Assembly (NCBI GenBank): GCA_030145035.1
Contig: JAQYWL010000051.1
Coordinates: 1-5,735 of the forward strand
Reading direction: 5' to 3'
Source: Desulfobacteria bacterium
Lineage (GTDB): Bacteria > Desulfobacterota > Desulfobacteria > Desulfobacterales > C00003060
DNA length: 5,735 nucleotides
Position numbers and translations under genes: made by a program. Below, one piece after another: positions 1-5,454 of the stretch (position 1 is its first letter; each line of letters begins with the position of its first letter). The notes below the pieces were generated by a model, which saw only the letters and a program-made list of their open reading frames with translations, was not told where the DNA came from and did no database searches.

Positions 1-1
1 G

Positions 2-715
2 GATGAGCTGGTCTCCTCCCTTCATAAGGTAATGGAGGAGGCAGAACTTCCGTGGTCCACAAACTGGGATGACGCATGGATGTGTATCAAACGTGTATGG
101 AGCTCCAAATGGAACGAAAGAGCATATCTGAGCCGCAGGGCAAGAGGTATTCCTCATGAGGATCTGTTCATGGCGGTACTCATTCAGGACGTGGTTGAAG
201 CGGATTACAGCTTCGTGATCCATACCGCCAATCCGTTTACAGGCGAAAGAGAAGAAATCTATGCCGAGGTGGTCCTGGGCCTTGGTGAAACATTGGTCGG
301 CAACTATCCTGGAAGGGCTTTCAGCTTTACCTGCAAAAAAGGAGGACGCGAGCCACAGATTCTCTCTTTTCCGAGTAAAAGCGTTGGTCTTTTCGGCAGC
401 GGTTTGATCTTTCGTTCGGATTCCAATGGAGAAGATCTGGCCGGTTATGCCGGTGCCGGCCTTTACGACAGCGTCATGTTGCCATCTTCCCGAAAGGTTT
501 CCCTGGATTATACGCTCGAGCAACTCGTGCGGGATGAAGATTTTAGAACAAACCTTTTGGTCACCATCGCCGCCATCGGCACAATGGTTGAGAAGGCCCT
601 GGGCTCTCCGCAGGATATCGAAGGCGCCTACTCCAGAGGTCGATACTACGTGGTGCAGACACGGCCACAAGTTGGGATTGGAAATGAGGTAAAGGGAGCA
701 TTACGAGTTTGTTAA
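2..715 (+). CDS. C-terminal part of a glucan/phosphoglucan water dikinase-like enzyme (5' end outside window)
   Basis: The frame is open to the window edge, so this is the last 237 residues of a longer protein. An internal ATG at 32 is not the start, because homology to the dikinases continues upstream of it. The visible part is the C-terminal nucleotide-binding (PPDK N-terminal type) domain. Landmarks shared with plant alpha-glucan water dikinase and phosphoglucan water dikinase are KWNERAYLSRR (about residues 36-46), GLGETLVGNYPGRA (93-106), RSDSNGEDL (138-146), AGAGLYDSV, QDIEG, and the closing VVQTRPQ near residue 221. In this family the domain binds ATP and passes the beta-phosphate to a histidine in an upstream swivelling domain, then to a glucan. 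That histidine domain lies outside the window, so activity cannot be judged. A generic PEP synthase is less likely, because the KWNERAYLSRR and AGAGLYDSV blocks are typical of the glucan dikinases. Substrate is inferred, not shown. Confidence 0.88.
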   Translation, partial: DELVSSLHKVMEEAELPWSTNWDDAWMCIKRVWSSKWNERAYLSRRARGIPHEDLFMAVLIQDVVEADYSFVIHTANPFTGEREEIYAEVVLGLGETLVGNYPGRAFSFTCKKGGREPQILSFPSKSVGLFGSGLIFRSDSNGEDLAGYAGAGLYDSVMLPSSRKVSLDYTLEQLVRDEDFRTNLLVTIAAIGTMVEKALGSPQDIEGAYSRGRYYVVQTRPQVGIGNEVKGALRVC

Positions 716-825
716 TCTCTGCGAATGTGGAGGTTCTCTTCCGTAAGCGATGAAGAGGTTCTCTCGCCCGCTCTCCCCCCTTGGGGGATCGCTCGAGCCC
801 GCGGAGATCGCTGAGATTTTTGTAC

Positions 826-860
826 TTGGCCTGATTTTTTGAGAGGAAAAATCAGGCCAA
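826..860 (+). repeat. Perfect 14-bp inverted repeat with loop TGAGAGG
   Basis: The left arm TTGGCCTGATTTTT (826-839) and right arm AAAAATCAGGCCAA (847-860) pair perfectly around the 7-nt loop TGAGAGG (840-846). The A/T-rich end of the stem is next to the loop rather than at the base, unlike a terminator. The loop is the exact reverse complement of the loop of the 962-998 hairpin. Confidence 0.85.
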
Positions 861-961
861 ACAATCGCCCCGCCCTTGGCGGGGAGAACGCAGTGGGGGA
901 TTATGGAGGAATGCCATCTTTCATTACACCATGGACATTTCCCGCGGCAGCGGGATAGCAA

Positions 962-998
962 TTTGAGCTGAATTGCCCTCTCAGCAATTCAGCTCAAA
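962..998 (+). repeat. Perfect 15-bp inverted repeat with loop CCTCTCA
   Basis: The left arm TTTGAGCTGAATTGC (962-976) and right arm GCAATTCAGCTCAAA (984-998) pair perfectly around the 7-nt loop CCTCTCA (977-983). Read on the minus strand the loop is TGAGAGG, identical to the loop of the hairpin at 826-860, although the stems differ in sequence. Confidence 0.85.
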
Positions 999-1090
999 AA
1001 CTCTGTGCCTCTGGGCGCTCTGTGAGAGACAAGAATAACCTTCTGATCACTTACTCGACCAGATATTTAGCCGAAAAATTAACATAGGTA

Positions 1091-3181
1091 ATGCATATGA
1101 GTGAAACTGTGCGCATCCGAATCGGCAACCAGACAGCCTTCTCGGCTTTGACCCCCACACAGCCTTTCCGGTACGCGGTGGGAAACGGCTTTGATGCCTT
1201 TGAGTGGTTTCCCGACAAAAAGGAGTCGGGTGCCGGCTGGCAGGAAGATGACCTTGATGTTGAAACACGTCGTCAGGTCAAGAATACAGCCTTTGAGCAC
1301 GACATGCGCCTGTCCGTGCATGTGCCATGGCAGCTCAGCCCTGTGCAACCCAAAGCCTGTGAACGGCTGTTTGAAGACCTGGAGTTTGCAAAGGATATCG
1401 GTGCATCGCTTCTCAATATTCATCTTGATACTGATGAGGGGATCGGTGCTTATGTTGACGCAATTGTCCCATGCATAACGCGTTTGGCACAGGTGGGTGT
1501 CAAGCTCTCTATCGAAAACACACCGCTTACCGCACCGGAAGATTTCAACGAGTTATTTAAACAGCTTCACAACCTCGGCTTCACAGATGCCGCTCAAGTG
1601 GGAATGTGTCTGGACATAGGGCACGCCAACCTGTGTGGCGCAACCCGTAATGACTATCTTAAGTTCATCGATCTGCTCGATCCCCGAGTGCCGATCATCC
1701 ATCTCCATATGCACGAAAACTATGGGGACTATGACAGCCACCTGCCCCTTTTCACAGGTCCTGCCGGAAAAGACACACTGGGAATAGAGGGGCTTATAGA
1801 ACGTTTGAAAAGGCGTAATTTTTCGGGCTGCATCATCCTCGAACAGTGGCCGCAACCTCCGACACTGCTCAATGAGGCACGCAACAGGCTGCGCGAGATG
1901 ATCGAAAAATCCCCCCTGCCCCCCTTTAGAAAAGGGGGGTCGGGGGGGATTTTAGTGGTGCATAGGGATGATTTTGCAAACAAGATTGCCGAAGCAGATC
2001 AGCGATATCAAAGCTGGAGGGAGAAACTCGGCTGGATTCATGATCTTCTTACTGATGACAAATTTGACCTCAACATAGATCAACTCACTTGTCTGGCGAT
2101 TTATCTTCGTTTCATCGGCACGGGTGAAGTCTCCTCTGGCGAGGACGGCGGGCACTACCGTCCATCTCATCATGCAAGGATGGCACGCCGCATACATGAT
2201 CGTCTCTCTAAAATAACCACTTCGGACAACGTTTTCATCATCAGGAAAATCTTTCCGTGGTTACCTTCATACAATAGTGCCTTTACCAGGGCGGAGCCAC
2301 TCACGCGCATTCGGGACATCGCCCACAGAAACGATATTCCAAAAGAACTTAAACGGGAGATCAAGCATACGCTCCAGAACAAGCTGCATCGTTGCGTGTG
2401 CCCAGAGGATCTTGCCATCTCGGCGGCTCTCCTCGAAAAAATAACTGCTCCGGATGCCGATTATCCACCCGCTTTTGTGGAAGAATTCAAGAGATTCCAT
2501 GAGGAACTCAAGGAGTTTTTCAACGCCGGCTCTTTGGAAGAACAGCTTGCAGTGATCGCAAAGAAGGGAAACGCCCAGGAAGTCGTCTTGATCCGCGCAT
2601 TTCTTGAAGCCAAAGAAATGGCTGACACTCCCGAAGAGCAGCTCACTACGTTCGAGCGTTTGACGAGGCTTCGCAGCCAGTTCGAAGAAGGAATTGAACG
2701 GAACACTAGTGCAGAGGCACAACATCTCCTACTGGCAGATATCAGGCTGGAGGATTTCTCCTTTGTTCTCTTGAGTCAACTGATCAATTACTTTGAAGCC
2801 TCAGAAGACGGCATGCCCTGGTCGCCGGCCCTGTACGCCCTGGCCCTCACTGTTGAAAACCTGCGTTTAAGTGGCTTTGACACCGAGGAATGCCGAGCCG
2901 TAGAATCCGAATTAGAGTTCTGGCGTCAGAGGTTTGAGCCTCGAGACACCCAAGAACTGATTCGTCTCAAAACCACGCTTGATAGATGTGGGCGACTGGC
3001 AGAAGCCTACTGCGACAAAATTCTGGCGTTGTTTCCTGAAAAGGTCGAAAGGTTGGGCCGGGCTCTGGGTGTGGCCGAACATGCCATAAAGGGATTCTGT
3101 GAAGCCGATATTCGAAGCCACCTAATATTCCAACTCTCAAAGCTTGTTGCTCTTTTTTTGAAAAGCATTCGCACGCATTGA
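1091..3181 (+). CDS. TIM-barrel (sugar isomerase/AP endonuclease 2-like) protein fused to a PWD-like central helical region
   Basis: Residues about 5-272 form an AP-endonuclease-2/xylose-isomerase-like TIM barrel. Likely metal and active-site motifs are all present: SVHVPW (75-80), NIHLD (109-113), SIENTP (140-145), CLDIGHAN (173-180), IIHLHMHEN (202-210) and IILEQ (248-252). Residues 275-289 come from an inserted palindromic repeat. From about residue 305 the protein follows the central helical region of plant phosphoglucan water dikinase: SWREKLGW, GGHYRPSHHA, TRIRDIAHRNDIP (405-417), EIKHTLQNKLHR (423-434), EFFNAGSLEEQL (475-486), LKTTLDR and LGRALGV (655-661). It ends at KSIRTH, where the family continues into the phosphohistidine domain, so neither dikinase catalytic domain is present. 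ATG 1097 may be the true start: AGG at 1086-1088 is 8 nt from it but only 2 nt from ATG 1091. Function is unknown; a role in polyglucan phosphate metabolism is inferred from homology and the upstream dikinase. Confidence 0.88.
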   Translation: MHMSETVRIRIGNQTAFSALTPTQPFRYAVGNGFDAFEWFPDKKESGAGWQEDDLDVETRRQVKNTAFEHDMRLSVHVPWQLSPVQPKACERLFEDLEFAKDIGASLLNIHLDTDEGIGAYVDAIVPCITRLAQVGVKLSIENTPLTAPEDFNELFKQLHNLGFTDAAQVGMCLDIGHANLCGATRNDYLKFIDLLDPRVPIIHLHMHENYGDYDSHLPLFTGPAGKDTLGIEGLIERLKRRNFSGCIILEQWPQPPTLLNEARNRLREMIEKSPLPPFRKGGSGGILVVHRDDFANKIAEADQRYQSWREKLGWIHDLLTDDKFDLNIDQLTCLAIYLRFIGTGEVSSGEDGGHYRPSHHARMARRIHDRLSKITTSDNVFIIRKIFPWLPSYNSAFTRAEPLTRIRDIAHRNDIPKELKREIKHTLQNKLHRCVCPEDLAISAALLEKITAPDADYPPAFVEEFKRFHEELKEFFNAGSLEEQLAVIAKKGNAQEVVLIRAFLEAKEMADTPEEQLTTFERLTRLRSQFEEGIERNTSAEAQHLLLADIRLEDFSFVLLSQLINYFEASEDGMPWSPALYALALTVENLRLSGFDTEECRAVESELEFWRQRFEPRDTQELIRLKTTLDRCGRLAEAYCDKILALFPEKVERLGRALGVAEHAIKGFCEADIRSHLIFQLSKLVALFLKSIRTH
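1905..1953. repeat. G/C-run palindromic repeat inserted in frame in the TIM-barrel gene
   Basis: An imperfect palindrome of about 49 bp: AAAAAT, C6, TG, C6 and TTT, then a short AG centre, then AAAA, G6, TC, G7 and ATTTT. It contributes the residues SPLPPFRKGGSGGI between the barrel and the dikinase-like domain. Peptides of the PPF-KGG type are a familiar by-product of dispersed palindromes in several bacterial groups. The frame is kept on both sides. Confidence 0.75.
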
Positions 3182-3345
3182 AGCTCTTGCCCCATTCCAC
3201 ATTGCTTCCCCGACATGTAGAATCATTAGGCAGATGGAGGGCGCTGGCTACGGAGTGGCGGGCAAAATATCTGATTTTGACAAAGAATTCTTATCCGTTT
3301 GTATTTGTATATGACCACCGTAAAAAGAATATGTTCCGCCATGAA
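3182..3345. other. Convergent intergenic spacer with no gene seen
   Basis: This spacer separates the 3' ends of two converging genes and is where the DNA turns visibly more A/T-rich. I see no terminator with a stem and T-run for either gene. A perfect 10-bp palindrome AAGAATTCTT lies at 3283-3292. TTGACA (3277-3282) followed after 17 bp by TGTATT (3300-3305) resembles a weak promoter, but it would fire into the end of the opposing gene. Confidence 0.5.
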
Positions 3346-4584
3346 TTAGCCTGTTAACATAAGAAAATTCCTTGCCGGAACAACGAAACAATTCCCGGGA
3401 AATGCTTCAACTTTCCCTGCATTGCGGACAATCTGATAGAATGGAACATTGAGTTTCTCTCCATAAAACCTTCCCGGCTTACTAATATCAGCATCGCTCT
3501 CCTTTGCCTCAAACAGGCAAACGGGCTTATTGTCTTTCACCAGAACAAAATCGACTTCTCGCTTTTCCCTGTCACGAACATACCGGATTTCAAAATTCCC
3601 CAGGCCGGTTTCCGTCATTCTTGCCGCCATACGGATGAGGCTTACGGCTAGGAGGCTTTCAAAAACAACTCCCGGTTCAGACAGCAGTGACCAGTCTAAG
3701 AAATAAAGCTTTTTCTCCTTTTTGATCGCCCGTGCTATGTTTTTATGCCAGGGACGTAGAGTAAAAACCAGATAGAGGCCATGCAATATATCGATCCAGT
3801 TCTTTATGGTATCGTATTTTTTTTCTAAGTCTTCGCTCAGCGACGGTATGCTAAGCTGAGAACCGACTTTTGTGGGAAGGATTTCCACCAACGTCTCGAG
3901 GCCTTTGATGTCCGCAATTCGTGAAAGATCGCGCACGTCTTCTTTTGTCAGCAAGGTCTTGTAATCATTCTGCCACCTCCGATGAAACTTTTCTGTACCC
4001 CTGAGAAATGGCTCAGGAAAACCTCCGAATTTCAACAGCAGTTCAAAGGCTTCATCCGCCTCTTCTATTTTAGCTTCTCTCGCACGTCCGGCAAACAGAT
4101 TGCCATCAGCAAAAATTTCGCCGTCGCTGAGAACGTAAGAAAAATCACCCGTAGCCTCCGGAAGTCCCAGGGGAAAGATCTGGTAGGAGAAGTAACGTCC
4201 CAGTAGTGAGTCTCCGGACTTTCGAAAATACCCGAGTCTGGCGGAGCCTGTAACAAGGAGCTGCATTCTTTCCCGATTCATATCATAAAAGCCCTTCAGA
4301 ATATTCCTCCACTCCGTATGTTTGTGGATCTCATCAAATACGAAGGGAACGGGATCGTGCTTGAATTTCTCATCGATGATGTTTCGAAAATAGAGTGGAT
4401 TTTTCTTGTACTCTGCTATTAATGATGGGTCATCCCAGTTGAAGTAGGTGTCTTCTGATCCGGTAAATCCAAGCCACTTTTGAGCGAAAGTAGTCTTTCC
4501 CACCTGCCTTGGGCCGGTCAGGAAGATCATCTTTCCCGCTGTCATTTCAGGGTCAAATATATATGTACCGATTAATCGTTCCAT
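3346..4584 (-). CDS. AAA family ATPase with DUF4143-type C-terminal domain
   Basis: With the start at 4584 (MERLIGTYIF) this is 412 residues. The N-terminal ATPase has Walker A GPRQVGKT (24-31), Walker B VFDEIHK (82-88) and a sensor-like VTGSARL (111-117). The C-terminal part carries EVDFVLV and then FEAK (D345, E359, K361), the D...ExK pattern of PD-(D/E)XK nuclease-like folds common in DUF4143 proteins. The family is widespread in prokaryotic accessory DNA and its cellular role is mostly unknown. The frame is also open to a GTG at 4638 (430 residues). I prefer 4584: a TTGACA-16-GATAAT promoter ends 8 nt before it, the extra residues overlap a direct repeat, and Walker A then falls at the usual distance from the N-terminus. 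No Shine-Dalgarno precedes any candidate start, which fits leaderless translation. No adjacent gene forms an operon with it. Confidence 0.85.
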   Translation of the reverse strand: MERLIGTYIFDPEMTAGKMIFLTGPRQVGKTTFAQKWLGFTGSEDTYFNWDDPSLIAEYKKNPLYFRNIIDEKFKHDPVPFVFDEIHKHTEWRNILKGFYDMNRERMQLLVTGSARLGYFRKSGDSLLGRYFSYQIFPLGLPEATGDFSYVLSDGEIFADGNLFAGRAREAKIEEADEAFELLLKFGGFPEPFLRGTEKFHRRWQNDYKTLLTKEDVRDLSRIADIKGLETLVEILPTKVGSQLSIPSLSEDLEKKYDTIKNWIDILHGLYLVFTLRPWHKNIARAIKKEKKLYFLDWSLLSEPGVVFESLLAVSLIRMAARMTETGLGNFEIRYVRDREKREVDFVLVKDNKPVCLFEAKESDADISKPGRFYGEKLNVPFYQIVRNAGKVEAFPGNCFVVPARNFLMLTG

Positions 4585-4591
4585 GGTGATC

Positions 4592-4619
4592 ATTATCCAT
4601 ATTACCGGAATATTGTCAA
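4592..4619 (-). promoter_or_regulatory. Sigma-70-type promoter for the DUF4143 ATPase
   Basis: On the minus strand a perfect -35 TTGACA (4619-4614) is separated by 16 bp from GATAAT (4597-4592), which matches the -10 consensus at five of six positions. Transcription would begin close to 4585, at or next to the ATG at 4584, giving a leaderless message. Confidence 0.55.
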
Positions 4620-4651
4620 GACTATTTTCCATAGCCACGGAATATTGTCAT
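4605..4651 (-). promoter_or_regulatory. Candidate operator: 13-bp direct repeat spaced 32 bp
   Basis: CGGAATATTGTCA (plus strand) occurs exactly at 4606-4618 and 4638-4650, about three helical turns apart, so both copies face the same side of the DNA. The first copy overlaps the -35 box of the ATPase promoter. A shortened copy, cggaattgtcaag, lies at 4757-4769. Binding by a repressor, possibly the ATPase product, is inference. Confidence 0.4.
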
Positions 4652-4666
4652 AACAAGATTCCAGAG

Positions 4667-4717
4667 CAAAGGCCACGGTATCACAAAGGCCACGGTATCA
4701 CAAAGGCCACGGTATCA
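4667..4717. repeat. Perfect tandem repeat, 3 x 17 bp
   Basis: The unit caaaggccacggtatca occurs at 4667-4683, 4684-4700 and 4701-4717 with no mismatch. Its core gccacggtat resembles gccacggaat at 4634-4643, inside the candidate operator. The arrangement resembles iterons or a multi-site operator, but there is no replication gene in the window. Confidence 0.9.
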
Positions 4718-4718
4718 G

Positions 4719-4778
4719 ACCTACACATTTGACAAAGCTGCCCTTGTCCCTTTTGACGGAATTGTCAAGGGCGTAGGT
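4719..4778. repeat. Interrupted inverted repeat ACCTAC/GCCCTTG ... CAAGGGC/GTAGGT
   Basis: ACCTAC (4719-4724) and GCCCTTG (4740-4746) are matched by the contiguous CAAGGGC (4766-4772) and GTAGGT (4773-4778). The left side has a 15-nt bulge. An inner TTGAC/GTCAA pair (4753-4757, 4764-4768) gives an alternative fold. It may be a remnant of a palindromic intergenic element. Confidence 0.45.
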
Positions 4779-4803
4779 TTGACCCCGTTCCTCGTCTTAA
4801 CCC

Positions 4804-4826
4804 GCAAGAGTCAAGAGCAGACTTGA
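4804..4826. repeat. Dispersed repeat, left copy (gcaag.gtcaa..gcagacttga)
   Basis: This 23-bp stretch matches 5284-5306 at 20 of 23 positions. It is followed here by cccc, so the whole reads as an imperfect palindrome of the form G(A/G)GTCAA-N8-TTGACCC. The two copies flank the small Cys-rich gene. Confidence 0.65.
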
Positions 4827-4863
4827 CCCCATTTTGACCATGAACTGCTTTTCAAAATGCCTC

Positions 4864-4887
4864 AGCTTTAGGCGTTGCCTCAAAGCT
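4864..4887 (-). terminator. Hairpin downstream of the small Cys-rich gene, weak terminator candidate
   Basis: AGCTTTAGGC (4864-4873) pairs with GCCT-AAAGCT (4877-4887, one bulged C) around a GTT loop, starting about 20 nt after the stop codon at 4908. On the minus strand the run after the stem is GAGGCATTTTG rather than an immediate U-tract, so termination efficiency is doubtful. The T4 (4887-4890) on the plus-strand side is too short to decide direction. Confidence 0.35.
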
Positions 4888-4907
4888 TTTGTTGGAAGCA
4901 GCAATGC

Positions 4908-5243
4908 TTATTCAAACTTAACTGTTCCAAACATCTTTCCTAAAGAAATTTCTTTTTCCAAAACATTTTTTAGCTTTCTGCCACATTCTTCAGAACAAAA
5001 TAAAAACATACAGTCCTTACCGTCCTTTTTGGCTTCTGAACCTTGAGCTGTTACCATCATATAAATAGGCTTTTCTTCAGAAACCAGACCTATCTGGATA
5101 CAATGGCTTTCGTATTCAGATAAATCAACATCTGGTTTTAGCTTTGCGCCAGCGCCAAAAACTTCCATGTCGTCGCTGATATGGTTATGGCACCAAGCAC
5201 ATTTACTCATTGCTTCTTCATCTGGGATAATATTAAATTCCAT
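4908..5243 (-). CDS. Small Cys-rich, probably zinc-binding protein of unknown function
   Basis: The protein has 111 residues and I do not recognise the family. A CxxC pair with nearby histidines (C15, C18, H19, H21, in CAWCHNH) and a CxxxC pair (C83, C87, in FCSEECGRKL) look like the two halves of a treble-clef-like zinc site. C48 and C78 are extra cysteines. A strand-rich middle (about 46-82) separates the two halves, and the tail is charged. There is no signal peptide or membrane segment, so it should be cytoplasmic. The ATG at 5243 is preceded by GAGG (5252-5249) with a 5-nt gap, which supports this start over the internal ATG of MSKCAWC at residue 12. The gene stands alone between two copies of a dispersed repeat and is A/T-rich compared with the dikinase genes, consistent with acquisition. 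A regulatory or protein-interaction role is possible but not shown. Confidence 0.72.
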   Translation of the reverse strand: MEFNIIPDEEAMSKCAWCHNHISDDMEVFGAGAKLKPDVDLSEYESHCIQIGLVSEEKPIYMMVTAQGSEAKKDGKDCMFLFCSEECGRKLKNVLEKEISLGKMFGTVKFE

Positions 5244-5248
5244 GACAT

Positions 5249-5252
5249 CCTC
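5249..5252 (-). promoter_or_regulatory. Ribosome-binding site that fixes the start of the Cys-rich gene
   Basis: GAGG on the minus strand lies 5 nt before the ATG at 5243-5241. The internal ATG at residue 12 has no such motif. Confidence 0.55.
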
Positions 5253-5283
5253 ATACTTCCATAAATATTTTTATTTCCGTTGA

Positions 5284-5306
5284 GCAAGGGTCAAAGGCAG
5301 ACTTGA
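5284..5306. repeat. Dispersed repeat, right copy, apparently interrupted
   Basis: gcaagggtcaaaggcagacttga matches 4804-4826 at 20 of 23 positions. Its left arm GGGTCAA is intact and would pair with TTGACCC, but after TTGA the sequence changes to taatcatataaacgg instead of cccc. The break coincides with the expected left end of the neighbouring IS110-family element. Confidence 0.6.
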
Positions 5307-5359
5307 TAATCATATAAACGGCTGAGCATAAATCAAGAGAATAGAAGTAGAAAGATTTT

Positions 5360-5454
5360 GCAATGCCGTAGAAGAAGTATTGCGCATCAAGCGTGACATT
5401 TTCCTTCGGACCGCTTCGCTAAATGTCACCACAGCCTGATGCGCTTGAAAAAAA
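5360..5454 (+). ncRNA. Candidate IS110 bridge RNA, main stem-loop
   Basis: GCGCATCA (5382-5389) pairs with TGATGCGC (5437-5444), and GTGACATTT (5393-5401) pairs with AAATGTCAC (5421-5429). The two stems are separated by an asymmetric internal loop of AGC against CACAGCC and capped by a 19-nt segment. An alternative pairing, TCAAGCG (5387-5393) with CGCTTGA (5442-5448), could compete. A small GCAAT/ATTGC stem (5360-5364, 5379-5383) lies just before and shares bases with it. A stem carrying an internal loop is the architecture of the target- or donor-binding loops of IS110 bridge RNAs. The ends of the RNA and its guide segments were not identified. Confidence 0.45.

Larger units (their letters stand above)
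716..1090. other. 375-bp intergenic region rich in hairpins
   Basis: I see no convincing gene here. The region holds at least four inverted repeats: 826-860, 868-884 (CCCCGCC/GGCGGGG), 940-955 (TCCCGC/GCGGGA) and 962-998. There is also a 10-bp direct repeat, gaggttctct, at 730-739 and 755-764, and a CTCTGTG-type low-complexity stretch at about 1001-1026. None of the stems is followed by a clear T-run on the plus strand, so they do not look like ordinary terminators. I found no good sigma-70 promoter for the downstream gene. Confidence 0.7.

Noticed and set aside
826..860. Rho-independent terminator for the dikinase gene
   Set aside because: There is no T-run after the stem on the plus strand, the A/T pairs are at the loop end, and it lies 110 bp past the stop codon.
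701..961. 86-codon open frame on the minus strand in the hairpin-rich gap
   Set aside because: It is made of the inverted repeats and G/C-run sequence. It has no recognisable motif, no good ribosome-binding site and no domain-like composition.
2267..2725. 152-codon open frame on the minus strand inside the TIM-barrel/PWD-like gene
   Set aside because: It lies opposite the best-conserved dikinase-like blocks and has no family resemblance, so it is an antisense shadow.
3277..3305. Promoter-like TTGACA-17-TGTATT on the plus strand
   Set aside because: The -10 is weak (4 of 6), and it would read only into the 3' end of the opposing ATPase gene; no plus-strand gene follows.
3150..3357. Possible frameshift at a T7 run (3153-3159) extending the TIM-barrel/PWD-like gene
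   Set aside because: Reading on in the shifted frame to the stop at 3355-3357 gives about 60 residues that do not resemble the expected Gly-Trp segment or swivelling domain of the dikinases, so a frameshift does not restore the family sequence.
4667..4717. CRISPR-like array
   Set aside because: The 17-bp units are directly adjacent with no spacers, so this is a simple tandem repeat.
4834..5046. 70-codon open frame on the plus strand opposite the Cys-rich gene
   Set aside because: The minus-strand gene has a proper ribosome-binding site and organised Cys pairs; this frame has neither.
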